From: Carya illinoinensis
Lineage: Eukaryota > Streptophyta > Magnoliopsida > Fagales > Juglandaceae
Assembly: GCF_018687715.1 (NCBI RefSeq)
Contig: NC_056761.1
Location: forward strand, 15,829,501 to 15,893,500
DNA: 64,000 nucleotides
Reading direction: 5' to 3'
The notes beneath the pieces are model-generated. The model searched no databases. It worked only from the letters and a program-made list of their open reading frames with translations, and had not been told where the DNA came from. Position numbers and translations under genes: made by a program. Below, piece after piece: positions 1-12,595 of this stretch (positions within the stretch are counted from its first letter, which is position 1; the number at the start of each line of letters is the position of its first letter).

Positions 1-777
1 TATAACAAGATGGTACACAAGTCGCCCAATTATATGAGATATCCAAAAAAAGGTCGTGACTTCACTGTAAATCATTTTGACTCAATTTATTTACAGTCCC
101 TTTTGCCATCTGGTTGTGTGTTTCAACATTCAACGCGTTCTTTCCGGGTGATGTAGTTCCTTGTCACCATTTAAACCATCATTCCTCCCATGTTGATTCA
201 TCATGTACACAAGCGAAAAAGTTGGTCTTTATACTGTTCTATAATTAAAGTAACATAATTCTGCCCTCCAAATCCCATTCTACTCTCCATGTACCCTAAA
301 TGTTATTTGTATGCTGATAAGTTACATTTCAACATGAGTATTGTGAATGGGATTTTAGATAGTGTGTTTTATGTTAGAACACACTAAAAGGGACTCGAAT
401 GAAAAAACATTGTTCCAAAGTAATGTGGCTCTTAACATTTGTGGAAGAACACAAACCTATCTAAAATTTTAACACCTTCTTTTGATCACTATTGCGCCAA
501 TTAACCTGTTCCTATATAGTAACTACACTGCACAACCAACCAAGAGCGTGTATTTATTCAGTTATTTGCTCTTTCACCTTAATAAATCCAACTATTAACT
601 GATTTTGTCTATTTAATGTTGGCTACTTATTTAGATCCTCGCATTTGGGTAGTTTTTATGATATCTGTGCAACTATGCTGGTCCTACTATTGAAAGTAGG
701 ACCAACTTATTCCATGCACACCCATTTCACGATATACGCTAACATACTCTTTTCTACTACCTGGTCAGCTTCATAAG
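1..777. other. Noncoding 5' region of CACTA-1
   Basis: AT-rich, with stops in all frames and no convincing protein. It lies directly before the transposase-associated domain of tnp2, so it is probably its promoter, leader or an intron. It holds two perfect short inverted repeats: 8-bp arms at 361-385 and 10-bp arms at 679-704. I see nothing else in it. Confidence 0.4.
679..704. repeat. Perfect 10-bp hairpin
   Basis: Arm TGGTCCTACT (679-688) is followed by a 6-base loop and the exact reverse complement AGTAGGACCA (695-704), about 75 bp before the tnp2 start. One of several similar hairpins in the noncoding parts of CACTA-1; function unknown. Confidence 0.6.
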
Positions 778-3700
778 ATGGATAAGGCTTGGATGCATAT
801 TGAAGATAGATTGCATTCCACTGAGTATGCTGAAGGGGTTAGACAATTCCTCTCTATGGTGTTAGCCCACACTCCTAACACTGATTAGATTAGGTGTCCA
901 CGTAGAAGATATCGGAATAGGGCTTTCCACTCCATTCGTATAGTCGAGGATCATTTGTTCTTCAGAGGTATTAATCCAACTTATACGGAATGGATATTCC
1001 ATGGAGAAGATGACCCTTTCCTTTCTGCTGCACTCTCTACGGATGAAGAAGCTGATACATCTTCTAACAATGATTATATTGTTGATCTAGATGAGATGTT
1101 AGATGACATCCACCATGGGTCCTATATGGATCATCATTCTACTGATGAGGGATACATAGATGCAGATGATCAAGATCAGACCTTTGATGGTTGAACTAAC
1201 TTTAATTTTGAGGAGTTGGTAGCTGATGCACAACGCCCACTTTATCCTTCATGTACTAGGTTCTTAAAGCTATCATTCATCATCAAGCTTCTTCACATAA
1301 AGAGCATTGGTGGTTGGACTGTGAAGTCCTTCGATATGGTCATAAAGCTATTGCAAGAGGCATTTCCAGATGCCTCTTTCCCTGACTCATATAACAATGC
1401 CCGTCGCTTGGAGCGTGGATTGGGGTTTAGTTACGAGAAGATACATGTCTACCCAAATGATTATGCGTTGTTTTGGAAGGAAAATGCATCGTTAGATGAA
1501 TGCCCTAAATGTAAAGCTTCTAGGTGGGAACAAAGCACAATTCACCAACGAAGGTTACCAAAAAAAAGTTCTCCAATATTTCCCTCTAAAGCCACAATTG
1601 CAGAGGCTTTATATGTCAAAGAAGACAGCCCAAGCCATGAGATGGCATGTAGAAGGCCGTGTTGAAGATTCTACATGCATGCGACATCCATTAGATTATA
1701 GGATTTGGAAGGACTTTGATAACAAACATGAAAGGTTTTCTGAAGATCCTTGAAATGTTAGACTTGGTTTGGCAAGTGATGGGTTTAACCCATTCAATAA
1801 CATGAGTAGGCCGTACAACATTTGGCCGGTCCTGCTTGTGCCTTACAACTTGCCACCTTGGGCATGCATGAAAGATCCATACACTATGTTATTGTTGCTA
1901 ATCCCTGGCTCGAAGTCACCAGGTAATGATATTGATGTGTTCTTGCGTCCTCTTCTTGAAGAGTTAAAGGAGTTATGGGTAGAGGGTATTTGTACCTATG
2001 ATGCATACAGTGGGCAAGACTTTAAGTTGCATGCAGCACTACTTTGGACTATCAATGACTTCTCCATATATGCCAATCTTTCCGGTTGGAGCATGAAGGG
2101 CAAGTTGGCACGCCCGTATTGTACATCTGACACAAATTCTCAATGGTTGGTATATGACTGCAAACATTGCTATATGGGTCATTGATGATGGTTGCCCCTA
2201 GATCACATTTGAAGACACAAGAAAAATGCTTTTAATGGGTATGAAGAGCACCAACTCCAACCATCAAGGGTCGAGGGAGAAGAATTGCTAGAACAATTAA
2301 GTCAGGTGTCACATGTTCAGTTTGGTAAATTTTCTTCGAAGGGAAACGAATGCCCAATCATCTAAATTGGACAAAAAAATCCATATTTTTTTAGCTTCCC
2401 TACTGGTTATCCTTGGGTTTGAGACATAACCTGGACGTCATGCATATTGAAAAAAACATATGCGATAATGTGTTGGGAACTTTGATGAATATTGAAGGGA
2501 AAACTAAGGATTCTGCTAATGCGTGTAGGGATTTGGCAAATCTTGGAATGAGGAAAGAATTGCATTTACAACATGATGGCGAGTCTGTAAGAATGGGTCT
2601 TAGTTGCTACATGTTAAATTTAAATGAGCGAAGGGCTTTTTGTGCCTGGTTGCCAAAAGTAAAATTCCCTGATGGGTTTGCATCAAATATTGCCCGGTGT
2701 GTCAATGCTAGTGAGGGAAAGATGAGTGGAATGAAGAGCCATGACTGTCATGTCTTTATGCAACAACTATTGCCAGTTGTTATAGGTGGGTTCTTACGGG
2801 CCGATGTGCGTCAAGCCTTAATAGAGTTGAGTGCATTCTTCAAAGAATTATGTTCCCGAACTTTGAACTTATTAGTGTTGCATTGCCTTCAAGCAAATAT
2901 TCCCATCATTCTCTGCAAACTAGAAATGATTTTTCCTCCAGCTTTTTTTGATATTATGGTACACCTTTCTATTCACTTGCCAGAAGAGGCTCTACTAGCA
3001 GGACCCGTGCAATACATATGGATATATCCTTTTGAGAGGTATTTAGGAAAGTTCAAGTGGTACATCCGAAACAGAACCCGGATTGAAGGCTCAATTGCTG
3101 AGGCATATGTGCATCTCGAGTGCCTCACATTTTGCTCTATGTACCTTCATGATATAGAAACTAAATATAATCGAGAGGAACACAATACTGATGTACCCAT
3201 TGAGTCGCCTGAGTCGGGAAATGCTGCAAGTTTATTTGTTTTCTCACAAAAGGTTAGGCCATTGGGGACTGCGTACTTACATAAATTAGCCGACACACTA
3301 ATGGTCAGGGCCCGATGGTATATACTTAATAATTGCCCAGAGGTTGAGTAATACATTGAGTAAGTACATCAATCTTGAATTACTTACTTTAGTAATTGAT
3401 ATCTAATGTTACTACTCTCCATTGTAACAATTCCATTTTGAGCTTCACAGGGACCACTATAACAAGATGAAAGAAGAGGACCCTAATAACATTGACCGTA
3501 GGCACCAGAGTCAATTTCACGCGTGGTTTAGAGCACACGTAAGATTTTATCTCCTGAATATTGCTTTATATAGCTACATTTTGTAATATTATTGATTTAA
3601 AATAATAAAAGGCAAATAAATGATTTTTCTTTTTCTGTCCATTTCGACCATAGATTCGAGAGAAATGTGCAGTGGCTCCAACGCCGATTTCTGATGAGTT

Positions 3701-4601
3701 ATATGCATTAGCATGTAGACTAGAACCGATGGTCGCATCTTATGCTGGATGCATAATGAATGGTGTTTGATTTCATACGAGGGAGCGAGGAAGGCATCGC
3801 TGCACTCAAAACTGCGGGGTGGTGGTTCATGGAGAGCATCAGGGATCCCCTTATGACTTCTATGGTGTGTTGCATGATATAATAGAAATACGCTACATGG
3901 GTTGGCACAAGGTTTATCTATTTCAACACACTTGGTATGACGTTGGTGACCTGAGAAGGGGGATACATGTCAGGGACCACTTAACCATAGTGAATACGGA
4001 TAGGTAATGGTATAAAGATGAGCCCTTCGCACTTGCGTGCCAAGCAACTCAAGTATTTTATCTGTCCGATCCGATCTTGGGAGGAAGTTGGAATGTCGTG
4101 CAAAGGGTTACAAGTAGGAATGTTTATAACATTCGCACAATGGCCCAAGTTGAGGAGATGCTGGATGATGATGAGTCATCATGGGATGACCTTGATGTTG
4201 ATGAGGGGGGGAATTTGAACAACTATCCCCCTAGTCTTGCTGTTGATGAAGCCATGTCTGATCCACTTAACCGACTCAATGAGGAGCATTTGGCTGTTGA
4301 TACAACTTCCATCTTACCTCATGGCCCATCCCAACCAGTTGACGATGAAGCAACACTGGACAATTTGCCCACTGCGTGTATGTGGAAGCATGGTGAAATT
4401 ATTGTATTTTGGCATTTATTAAGGATTTTAGAGGGTGAATATACTTGTTTGATTATTCATGGAAGTAGAGAAACCCATAGTGGAATTCATTATTGTGTGC
4501 AGATTAAGTGCTTGCAGTTTAAAGCTAATGTGGTATACGCTACAACAGCTCGTGCCGATGGTAGGGATTTGTCGCATAATGAATGGTTGGATCTCCTTTG
4601 A
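778..4601 (+). pseudogene. CACTA-1 tnp2-type transposase, decayed
   Basis: Remnant of the large CACTA transposase (TNP2/TnpD), which cuts and joins the element ends. In order: a transposase-associated N-terminal domain beginning MDKAWMHIEDRL (ATG 778); a tnp2 core with LLHIKSIGGW, CPKCKASRWE, ASDGFNPFNNMS and YNLPPWACMKDPY (about 1216-2185); a DUF4218 region with LRHNLDVMHIEKNICDNVLG (2413-3351); and a DUF4216 region with VVVHGEHQGSPYDFYGVLHD (about 3810-4130) ending in an acidic tail. In-frame stops lie at 886-888 (TAG where the family has Trp), 1192-1194 and 1751-1753. Frame changes fall near 1525-1570 and between 2185 and 2413. Introns probably separate the DUF4218 and DUF4216 parts (acceptors near 3449 and 3651). 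It cannot give a full-length transposase. Confidence 0.85.
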
Positions 4602-5196
4602 ACTACCACCAAGTGATGGGTTTCCGGGGTGACAACATTATATATATTTAAATGTAATTAAATACAATCAATGAACAATGAACTGAGTACGTGTAATTTT
4701 GTAACTCATAAGCTTGTGCTGTTTGGTTCCCGTGTTGGTTGCTCGTTCGGTATGTATCAATTTCAGTGCAATCTGTTTGTAGGCTACATATCTCATAAAT
4801 GAGCTCAATTGCTAGATGTTTGTTGCAGAGAATAGTCCAATTGTTATATATTTGACTAATTAATTAAACTTGTCACTTTTTTCCTCTAAGATATAGTGGA
4901 AAGTGCAGTAAGACCAACTGGGACTTTTGTCCACAAAGATTTCAAAGGTTATTATGGTCGACTATGGTAGGGATAAAGCCATTACTCCCATAAAAGCTTC
5001 TGCAAATAAAATATAGGGTATATAAATTGTTCAACATCAGAGAATTATAAAGGCTATTGAATTAATTTCTTGGCTGACTTCCATGTGCAGGACCTATCAG
5101 CGGTTGGAATATTCTTGGTCATAACCAAACCACTTTCTCCCAGATGGATGCAACAAGGTCTCTCTTCAAGCAAGCATTTTTGTTAGACTATAACAA

Positions 5197-5270
5197 GATG
5201 GGTGTGTTTTCCTATTCATTTTCTCCCCTGAAAGAAATAAAAAATTAAAATTTGAAATAACACACCCATC
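5197..5270. repeat. 74-bp foldback with perfect 12-bp arms
   Basis: GATGGGTGTGTT (5197-5208) and its exact reverse complement AACACACCCATC (5259-5270) enclose 50 bases of AT-rich DNA. Size and shape suit a tiny foldback or MITE remnant, but I see no clear target-site duplication. Confidence 0.5.
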
Positions 5271-5451
5271 TAGAAATCCAATTTGCCTTAATAACCTAAT
5301 TTGGTAGATTTATTGAAATGGCATAAACACAGCTTTTGACTCCTTCCACGGATAGAGGATTAAGAATTGATGCATAATGAATATATAGATGGCAATGGTA
5401 TATCTCAGCTCCAATGAAAAAGGAAGATTAACACTTTAAATAAATGGTTGC

Positions 5452-5485
5452 TGTCTCTAATTTCTGGTACTGGAAATTAGAGACA
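5452..5485. repeat. Perfect 13-bp hairpin
   Basis: TGTCTCTAATTTC (5452-5464), an 8-base loop, and the exact reverse complement GAAATTAGAGACA (5473-5485). Longest perfect short-loop stem seen in the CACTA-1 spacer. Confidence 0.65.
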
Positions 5486-6713
5486 TGTTAAATTTAAGGT
5501 AGCTTTGTACAGCTACCACTCATTAATCTGTATGGATAGAGTTGCATGGTAAATTGCATAAGGATGACATATGTGGTATGTGATCAGCACCAGTGTTGAG
5601 TAACGTAGATGTTAAAATGCATACCAATGTAGCTGTACTATCCATTGGGAGAAGGAAGCATTGGGGTTATAACAATTGGGGTAGGAAATGTTATGCAGGT
5701 AGTAAAAAGTTGACATGTATGCACAATGGATGGGTTCTTAATCCACCTACTATATGATGGGGACTAAGTGCACTAATTGGCAAATCTACATCAGATGACC
5801 ATTTAAAATCATAGACATTTAGGTTAAATGGATAAACATAACAGTTATGTTTTATGGATGAATATGTTAACATGAAAGATCAAATTTGTATGCAAATTGA
5901 GGCTTTGAGGGTAAAAGCTAATAATTAAGGCATAAGATTTGTTAAAGTAAAACTGTAATTACCTCCTAGTTAATTGATTAAGTCTTTTAGATAGAGTACA
6001 ACATGAAGGCAGTGATGAGATGCTTTAATATCTAAGATCAAGTGACAACATGAAAGCATATGATGAGACGCAGAGACCAGATTCCATGATCTGGTTGAAC
6101 AATATACTGTGGGGTCAGCTCGTTTTCCTTGCCAACATTTTCAATATATCTATCAGCATTAAGATCATGAAGTTAGATTAAAAAAAATAGGATAATCTTA
6201 ACTTATACTATTCCTGCTATACTCGGTCCAGCAAGCAGATTAGAAGATTGGGGCTATTTGCTAAGTTTTGACACTGCATGTAGCTAGGAGTGATTTAGAC
6301 AATCGTGAGCTTTGTTCTAGCTCTGTTTATAGACTACTATTGAGGAAGTTGTCCAGGAAAAGAAAGGATTTAGGCTTATGACTAATAAACAGAGTAATAG
6401 TACATTAATAAATGTCCTTAATGGGGTTGAATTTCATGTTGAGCTTCCTACTTTAATTTAGGACAGGAAATGTGAAGTTTAACCCAACAATTGATAAAGG
6501 GCATTTAACATAGCAAGAATATTCCACTTCTTTTTAAGTGATTGGATCTGGAAATACGATACTTTGACAAATTGAAGTATGAGAAATTGTAAAGTAAGAG
6601 AAATGTGGAAGCCTAAGACACCTCGGTTTTACCTAAATCAGAGGCAGTAAAATAAAGGTGTGCAAACGCTACCTATCACCTCTGAAAGTTTAGAAACCTG
6701 GGCTAAAGATGTC

Positions 6714-6746
6714 TAATTTGTATAAAGCATGTCTCTATACAAATTA
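6714..6746. repeat. Perfect 11-bp hairpin
   Basis: TAATTTGTATA (6714-6724) and its exact reverse complement TATACAAATTA (6736-6746) around an 11-base loop. Confidence 0.55.
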
Positions 6747-8639
6747 ACTAACACTACCAGGCAGAGAAATAAACAAAGAAATTCGCACAAATTCCTGAAT
6801 GTAAAGAATTTGAAATTGGCAATTAATGAGGACTTATAAAGTTTCAGCAATTTATTTAACTAACACATTTGCAGAGTTATAGTTGTTGGAATTAAGTTTT
6901 AAACCATTTACAAGCAGTTGACCATTTATAAAGATTGGGAAATAAATCACTTCTAGGCCATTATATTTAACACACCGGCTAACAAACTATAAATCTGATT
7001 AATCAATGAAGTTCAAAATTAGTATGATGGAGGCGGGAGAAGTTTTTAATGAAGGGCGAGATAGGAAATTTTGGAGGCTAATTTAGGCTGGGAAGTGGCG
7101 CCTCTGGTGGGGACCACAGCACAGCTAATGTGCAAAGTTGTACTGAAGAAGTTGGTAGCTGGATATTTGGTAGAAATGAGAAGATCTCTAGTGACTATTG
7201 AGGTTAAACTACACCTACAAGCTGCCTCAGTTCAAGTACATGCACAGATAACACATTCGTATTTCCTTTGAAAGAGTTGAAAGGGGAATACAACTTTTTG
7301 CACTTCTTGAAGTTGTAAGTATTCAAGAAGACAAAGCTTTTTCTCTTCAGCTTGAAGTTGCTCACGGGTGATCAAAGTTGTGCAAAGCTCTACTCTTCAC
7401 CTCTGTTGCCCAACCTAGAGCTACAAGTAGGTACACCTTGTCTATGACTAGTCTTTATGTGATTCTCCCCCTGATAAAGGTGTCTTAAGCAGTCTGAAGC
7501 ATAAATGCTTCATTCCATTTATGATTGTTTTGGGTAGTTCTAATACAACCTGTTCGATTTTTCATTCAAGTATTTTTTTCGGTTGGTTTGGCTTGGTTTA
7601 GGCAGCCTTAACGAAGGTTAAAATTTTCTGCTCTAAAAAGTTCAAGTTTTTAGCTTAGGTGTACAAATGTGCATGTTGGATGAGATGTGTAACGTGATGA
7701 AGTTAAATTTGGATAGTGTCTTGTTATCATATATTGCATTATTTGTATACTGAAAAATGGTTGTTTAAGTTACATTTGTTGTAGTCTAAAAAACAGTCTG
7801 TTAAATGATTTGTATGAACTCCTTCCTCTGCCATTGGTAAAGAAGGCCGCGAGTTAGTTATATTTGGACTGGTTATACCTGGTTTGATTGAGTCTCCTGT
7901 TAAGCTTTGTTGGTTTTCAAGGTTAGGCTGGGATGTTGGTTCTGATCTTTTCCTATCATATTTGAATAATTAGAAGCCGTTAGCACAGATTCTAGTTTCT
8001 TTGTATACTATTAGACGTGTACAACTTATACTATTCCTATAAGATGGATGTATTACTAAAACAAACCTAGAGGAAGGCTGGAGCATCATACAATGACGCA
8101 GTGTCCCCATTTGCCAAAGATCAAACTATAGACTCCAATGTAGTATAACAACTGGTAATATCAATACATGTATATATATCAGTTAGAGATAAACACCCTT
8201 AGAACTTTTGAAATGGTTAATTTGGTCAGCAGTTAGTATGCATTATTTGAATCAAATTCAAAGTTGTGATGGTTCTTGGGCCTAAAGTATTTCACAGTTC
8301 TTAAAGCTAAGTTTGAAAGCAAACTCCCTAATATGTGTTATTTTAAAGGATTGGGAAGCAGGGTCTTGGTGTTCCTTAGCCACCTTTGAATTAGGGAAAG
8401 CCCTACATGATGGGGTTAAAAACAGGACAACAATCTCACAAGCTCCTGATGTGATTTATTTGGCCATAAAATATGTGTGTAAATTATAATGCCACCAGCT
8501 AGATAAATATCAATCTTTCTCTACCAGTAACATGCTCTTGAGAGGTAAAAATAGCTACACTTTGTTGAACAAAGTAATCTTTTTCCTAGTTGGAGGCTAA
8601 AGAAGTAGTAGGTATTTCCACCCACCAACACAGCCAAAG

Positions 8640-10476
8640 ATGAGGAGAACAATAAAGTTTCGAGGGGGGCGAGTCAGACATGGTAGGTCTGAGATATGTT
8701 GCAGCCAAGAGCGAGAAGCAGAGGCACCAGATTCGAGAACCATGTTGCGGGACGAGCCGGAACCAAATGATTCAACTGAGGATGTAAGAGGGGCGGGGAC
8801 AGAAGGGGCATTGGGTGGAGTAGAAGTTGAAGAGGTTGTTGTCCCTAATACAGGTATGCCATACAAATATCCAGTTATGTGCTTGAGCAGAATAAAGTTT
8901 GGTAAATTCAGCATGTGTAGATACAAGTACTCTAATGTGTGCACTTGGGTAGCAATAATTGTTATATATTGATTGAATTTACACACAATTTGATGTCTTG
9001 ATGTAGAACCACCTACTAAGAAAAGAGGTCGAGGGCCAGCGAAGGGCACGCTATTTGAAAGAATGAGGAAAGTTGGTAAGATACCTTTGGTTATACAAGA
9101 TGGTCATCGGGGGCCATATTGTGAGAATGCATGCTTATTCACTGGACGACTAACAGAGATAATTAAAGTACATGCCGACATGAGGCATGCTAGTTGGAGT
9201 CATGTACCTGAAGACGAGAAGACAGACCTGATAGACCATGTTAGGGTAGGGCTTTACCTATTGATAACAAACTTAATAAGCTGGTATATATATTCAGTTG
9301 GCGTAAACACACTGTGTATTATTCATATATATAACCTAGGTCTATTTTTGTATTGCAGGCAGATTTTGTTCTTGACTGGAGTAGAGACAACCATCGTGAG
9401 ATGGTTGTAACGCATTTGGCAAATAAGTACAATGCTTATCATTATGTACTACATAAAATTTATTTAAAATATGCATCACATCAAGAGAACCTACGTGGTG
9501 GGATGGACAAGGTGGAGAAATGTGTATGAGAAAAGCTATGTGAATACTGGGCAAGTGCAGCATTCAAGATATTACAGTTTGGGATTTTATTAGACGCATT
9601 AAGAAGTTAGTTAAAATGCCTGTTTTCAGAAAATGGTCTTACACACTTCTGTTACTTAGTAGGTTTGAACCCTAATGGTCTTTGCCTAATATAAAATTCG
9701 AGTAACACACTATCTAAAAATTAAATACTAATTAATTGGAAACAAATGCAGGAGAAGTCCATGAGAAACAGTTCAAATAGACAAAAATTGAAGGTCAAGC
9801 ATACTGGTGGCCGCAAATCCTTTATACACATTTTAGAGGAGAAGGTTTGTAATTAAGCAAGGGGTATAACATAATCAGTTAATGAGTAAAATATGTATCT
9901 AACTTTTGATGTAATTGTGTGTTTCAGCGGGAGGCAGCATTGAATATGGTTGCCTTCTATAGGGAAACACATTGGTCAACCCAGAAGGGTAAATTCATTA
10001 ACGCAGCCACTGAACATAATTACGTAAGAGAGTTCCTAATTTCATTTTATATTTAAATGGTCAGGTGAGGGTGTTTAATAGTTAGGCGATTTGTCATGTA
10101 TTGAATTTTCCAGAATCTTATGATGGAGAGGTTAGCTAAAAAGGAATATGAGGAGGATATTGAAGAGGCAGCTCAGAGTGTGTTCAAAGAGGTATTTGGA
10201 AACAAACCTGGATATGTAGTAGGGAGGGGTCACATGGTGATTCCAGACCCATCTCCTTCAATGAAGAATAGTAGGGCATATATTCGTCTATCAAAGGAGA
10301 ATGCACAGAACAAGACTGAGGCAGAAATGTACAAGGCAAAACTAGACTCTATGCTGGGTGATATTGCAGAGTTGAGAAAGAATTTCTCTGAGCATGAGAA
10401 GCTCTTAATGAGCTATCGGAACACTGACTTACCCAATGGTAGTGAGTCTCATAGAGAGACTCAGAGAGATGATTAG
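8640..10476 (+). pseudogene. CACTA-1 second gene, Transposase_24 (Ptta/En/Spm) protein, six exons
   Basis: Second protein of the CACTA element, carrying the plant Transposase_24 domain; this family accompanies tnp2 and is thought to bind element DNA. Exons joined by GT..AG sites with matching phase: 8640-8853, 9007-9245, 9359-about 9570, 9752-9844, 9928-10023 and 10114-10476. Exon 1 is acidic. Exons 2-3 hold GPYCENACLFTGRL and SWSHVPEDEK, exon 4 KHTGGRKSF, exon 5 FYRETHWSTQKGKF, exon 6 FGNKPGYVVGRG followed by a coiled-coil-like tail ending at TAG. ATG 8640 is the natural start. One in-frame TGA at 9527-9529 (VEKCV*EKLCEY) replaces what is probably Trp, and the donor after exon 3 is not obvious. 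Apart from these the gene is nearly intact, much less decayed than its tnp2 partner. Confidence 0.8.
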
Positions 10477-11260
10477 TTTTCTCACACTGTTGGGAACTTT
10501 TTTGTGGATGGCCTTTTTGTGGGGTATATTTTTGTGGAGGGCTAGTTTGACATGCCCATTTTTTGGTGGATAGGGTTTAAATGACATGTAGAAATCCATG
10601 GCCATGGACTTATGCCATAACTTAGGTTATTTTGGTAACTTATGCAACTATAGTTAGGGTGGATATGTATTAACGACTGCAACAAGAAAAGTAAAATGAT
10701 GGCTTATATTTTTGATGAGTTGTTACTAAGAGAATGAAAGGGTAAGTACTGAAATTACTTTGAGTTATGATGGATAATATTTATTTTCGGATTATGTGTG
10801 TTAGGCTGCAAATACAAAAGCATACATGCTGATTAAACTCTTTTGAAAAATACAAGTTGGCAAAATGAGAAGACTGATTTTAGTGCATATGGATGGAGGA
10901 TGTTGGTTGCAGTAATTGGTTTCATGATAAAGCACATAACCAGGGAAAAAGGTAATTACTAGGGGTGTATTTCTTCAATAGTAAGGGAAATAAATAAAAG
11001 TAGTTGCAAAATCTAAATTTGGAAGAGAACTACCTATTTAATATTCACAAGTCAATATATATATTCACACACACCCTCAATTGCCTACACCTCTGATTCA
11101 GGTTTTAATAAACTAAACCAAGGGTATTAGATAAGGTGCAGTCTTGGAATTCACACTAAGTAGTTAGAAGATAAGGAAACCCACTTCTTATTTTATATGT
11201 TAAATACGAAACTGGGTCTCTCTAACTCTAATGCACTTAGGTTAGGACACAAGTCTGAGT
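10477..11260. other. Noncoding 3' part of CACTA-1
   Basis: Follows the TAG of the Transposase_24 gene and stops at the hAT target-site duplication. AT-rich, with no ORF or repeat I recognise; probably 3' UTR and inner subterminal DNA. Confidence 0.4.
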
Positions 11261-12133
11261 ATGTCCTTTAGGGCTGTTCAACCAGATCTGGATCCGGGTA
11301 TCCGGCCATAACCGGATCCGGATCCGGATTTTAAAAACCGGGCGGTTATCCGCCTGGATTGGCCCAGATTCCAATCTGGGCGGATAACCGGGTCTAATCC
11401 GGATATCCGGATTATAACCGGATATCCGGTTTTTTTTGTAATTTTTGCCTTAAAACCCGGATATCCGGGTTATAACCGGATCTAATCCGGTTTTTTTTTT
11501 TTTTTTTTCTTCAGACTTTAAAACCTCCAAAATATATATATATATAGCACTTTAAAAAAAAAAAATATGATATCTTATTTCAATTGCCCAATTTGTTTTA
11601 AAAAATAATTTAAACACATTTTATAAGTTAAAAAAAAAAAAAGTAAATTAAAGAACAAAATAAATAAAAATGCAAAAATAGATAATATTTTTGTTTACAT
11701 CTCAATGCAAAATATAAATTTACAAAGAACAAAATAAATAATAATATATTACAACTAATTAAACTAATACAATCCATTACAAAGAACAAAATAAAAAATA
11801 ATACATTACAATACTACTACTATTTCAAAAAAAAAAAAAATTACAATGCTCTTCACATCTTGAAAGTTGAATATGGAATTGAGGAAGCTGCACAAGGGAC
11901 ATTGACCAGCACAATCCAACAACCTGATTACAAGAAATATAGCCATTATATCCATCTTGATATTTAATTAAACAAGAATAGTCAAGCATCAACTGCACAA
12001 GCATATTGTTGCATAATATATGGAAAAAGAAGTTCAGGGAAAAACAAGTTCAGGGAAAAAACAAGTCCAACCTGCCATCTCCAACCTACAGTTTTTTCAG
12101 ATATACATCGACACCAAATAGTTCTTGAGCACA

Positions 12134-12595
12134 TCAACTGAGTTTAGGGGACTGGAAAGATAAAATAAAAAAGGAGTCAATATCACAATTAATATTAGTA
12201 CTGATATTAGGGTGGGCCTCATCGAGCTTAGCTATTGAATTTACACTGCCAGCTCCTAAGGTGTCCACTTTGGCCTCCAATGCAACCAATTGTTCATATG
12301 TTAAGCCCTTTTGGTTCGCATTGCTTGGTTGCAATTGGAGCCAACATCTTGTGTCGGGGGGAAGATTGGAAAACAAAGGATTCCTTTTAGGCATAAAAAT
12401 AGAGGCAGGATGATATTGCCCATTTGTATTATTGGTAGGTCCAGTGTCAACCTGCTTAGATGCTGAAGATGATGATTGGCAGCAAGCTAACTTTGGAGCT
12501 CTTTTGGCATCTTCTTGGACAAAGAAGCGATTAGCTGCTCTCTGCCATGCAGCTCTTGCTTCTGCTACCGCCACCACTATTCTACTCTGACACAT
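12134..12595 (-). pseudogene. Captured host-gene fragment inside the hAT element
   Basis: A 153-residue frame with nuclear-protein composition and no transposase features. Segments such as AEARAAWQRAANRFFVQEDA, KRAPKLACCQSSSSASKQ, LPPDTRCWLQLQPSNANQ and KGLTYEQLVALEAKV match my memory of a conserved plant-specific protein family of unknown function, some members of which I recall being named 'WNK-related'; that name is tentative. An acceptor-like CTATGCAG lies just upstream on the - strand, and promoter or 5'-UTR-like pyrimidine-rich DNA lies near 13.9 kb. It therefore looks like a copied genomic fragment with at least one splice site. The C-terminus runs into unrelated sequence, so it is truncated. 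Confidence 0.6.

Larger units (their letters stand above)
4602..8639. other. Noncoding spacer between the two CACTA-1 genes
   Basis: About 4 kb of AT-rich DNA with no ORF I recognise; the short reading frame near 7071-7271 has no family signature. It probably holds the 3' end of tnp2 and the promoter and leader of the second gene. It contains several perfect hairpins, listed separately, and a 9-bp-arm inverted repeat at 7303-7330. Confidence 0.4.
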
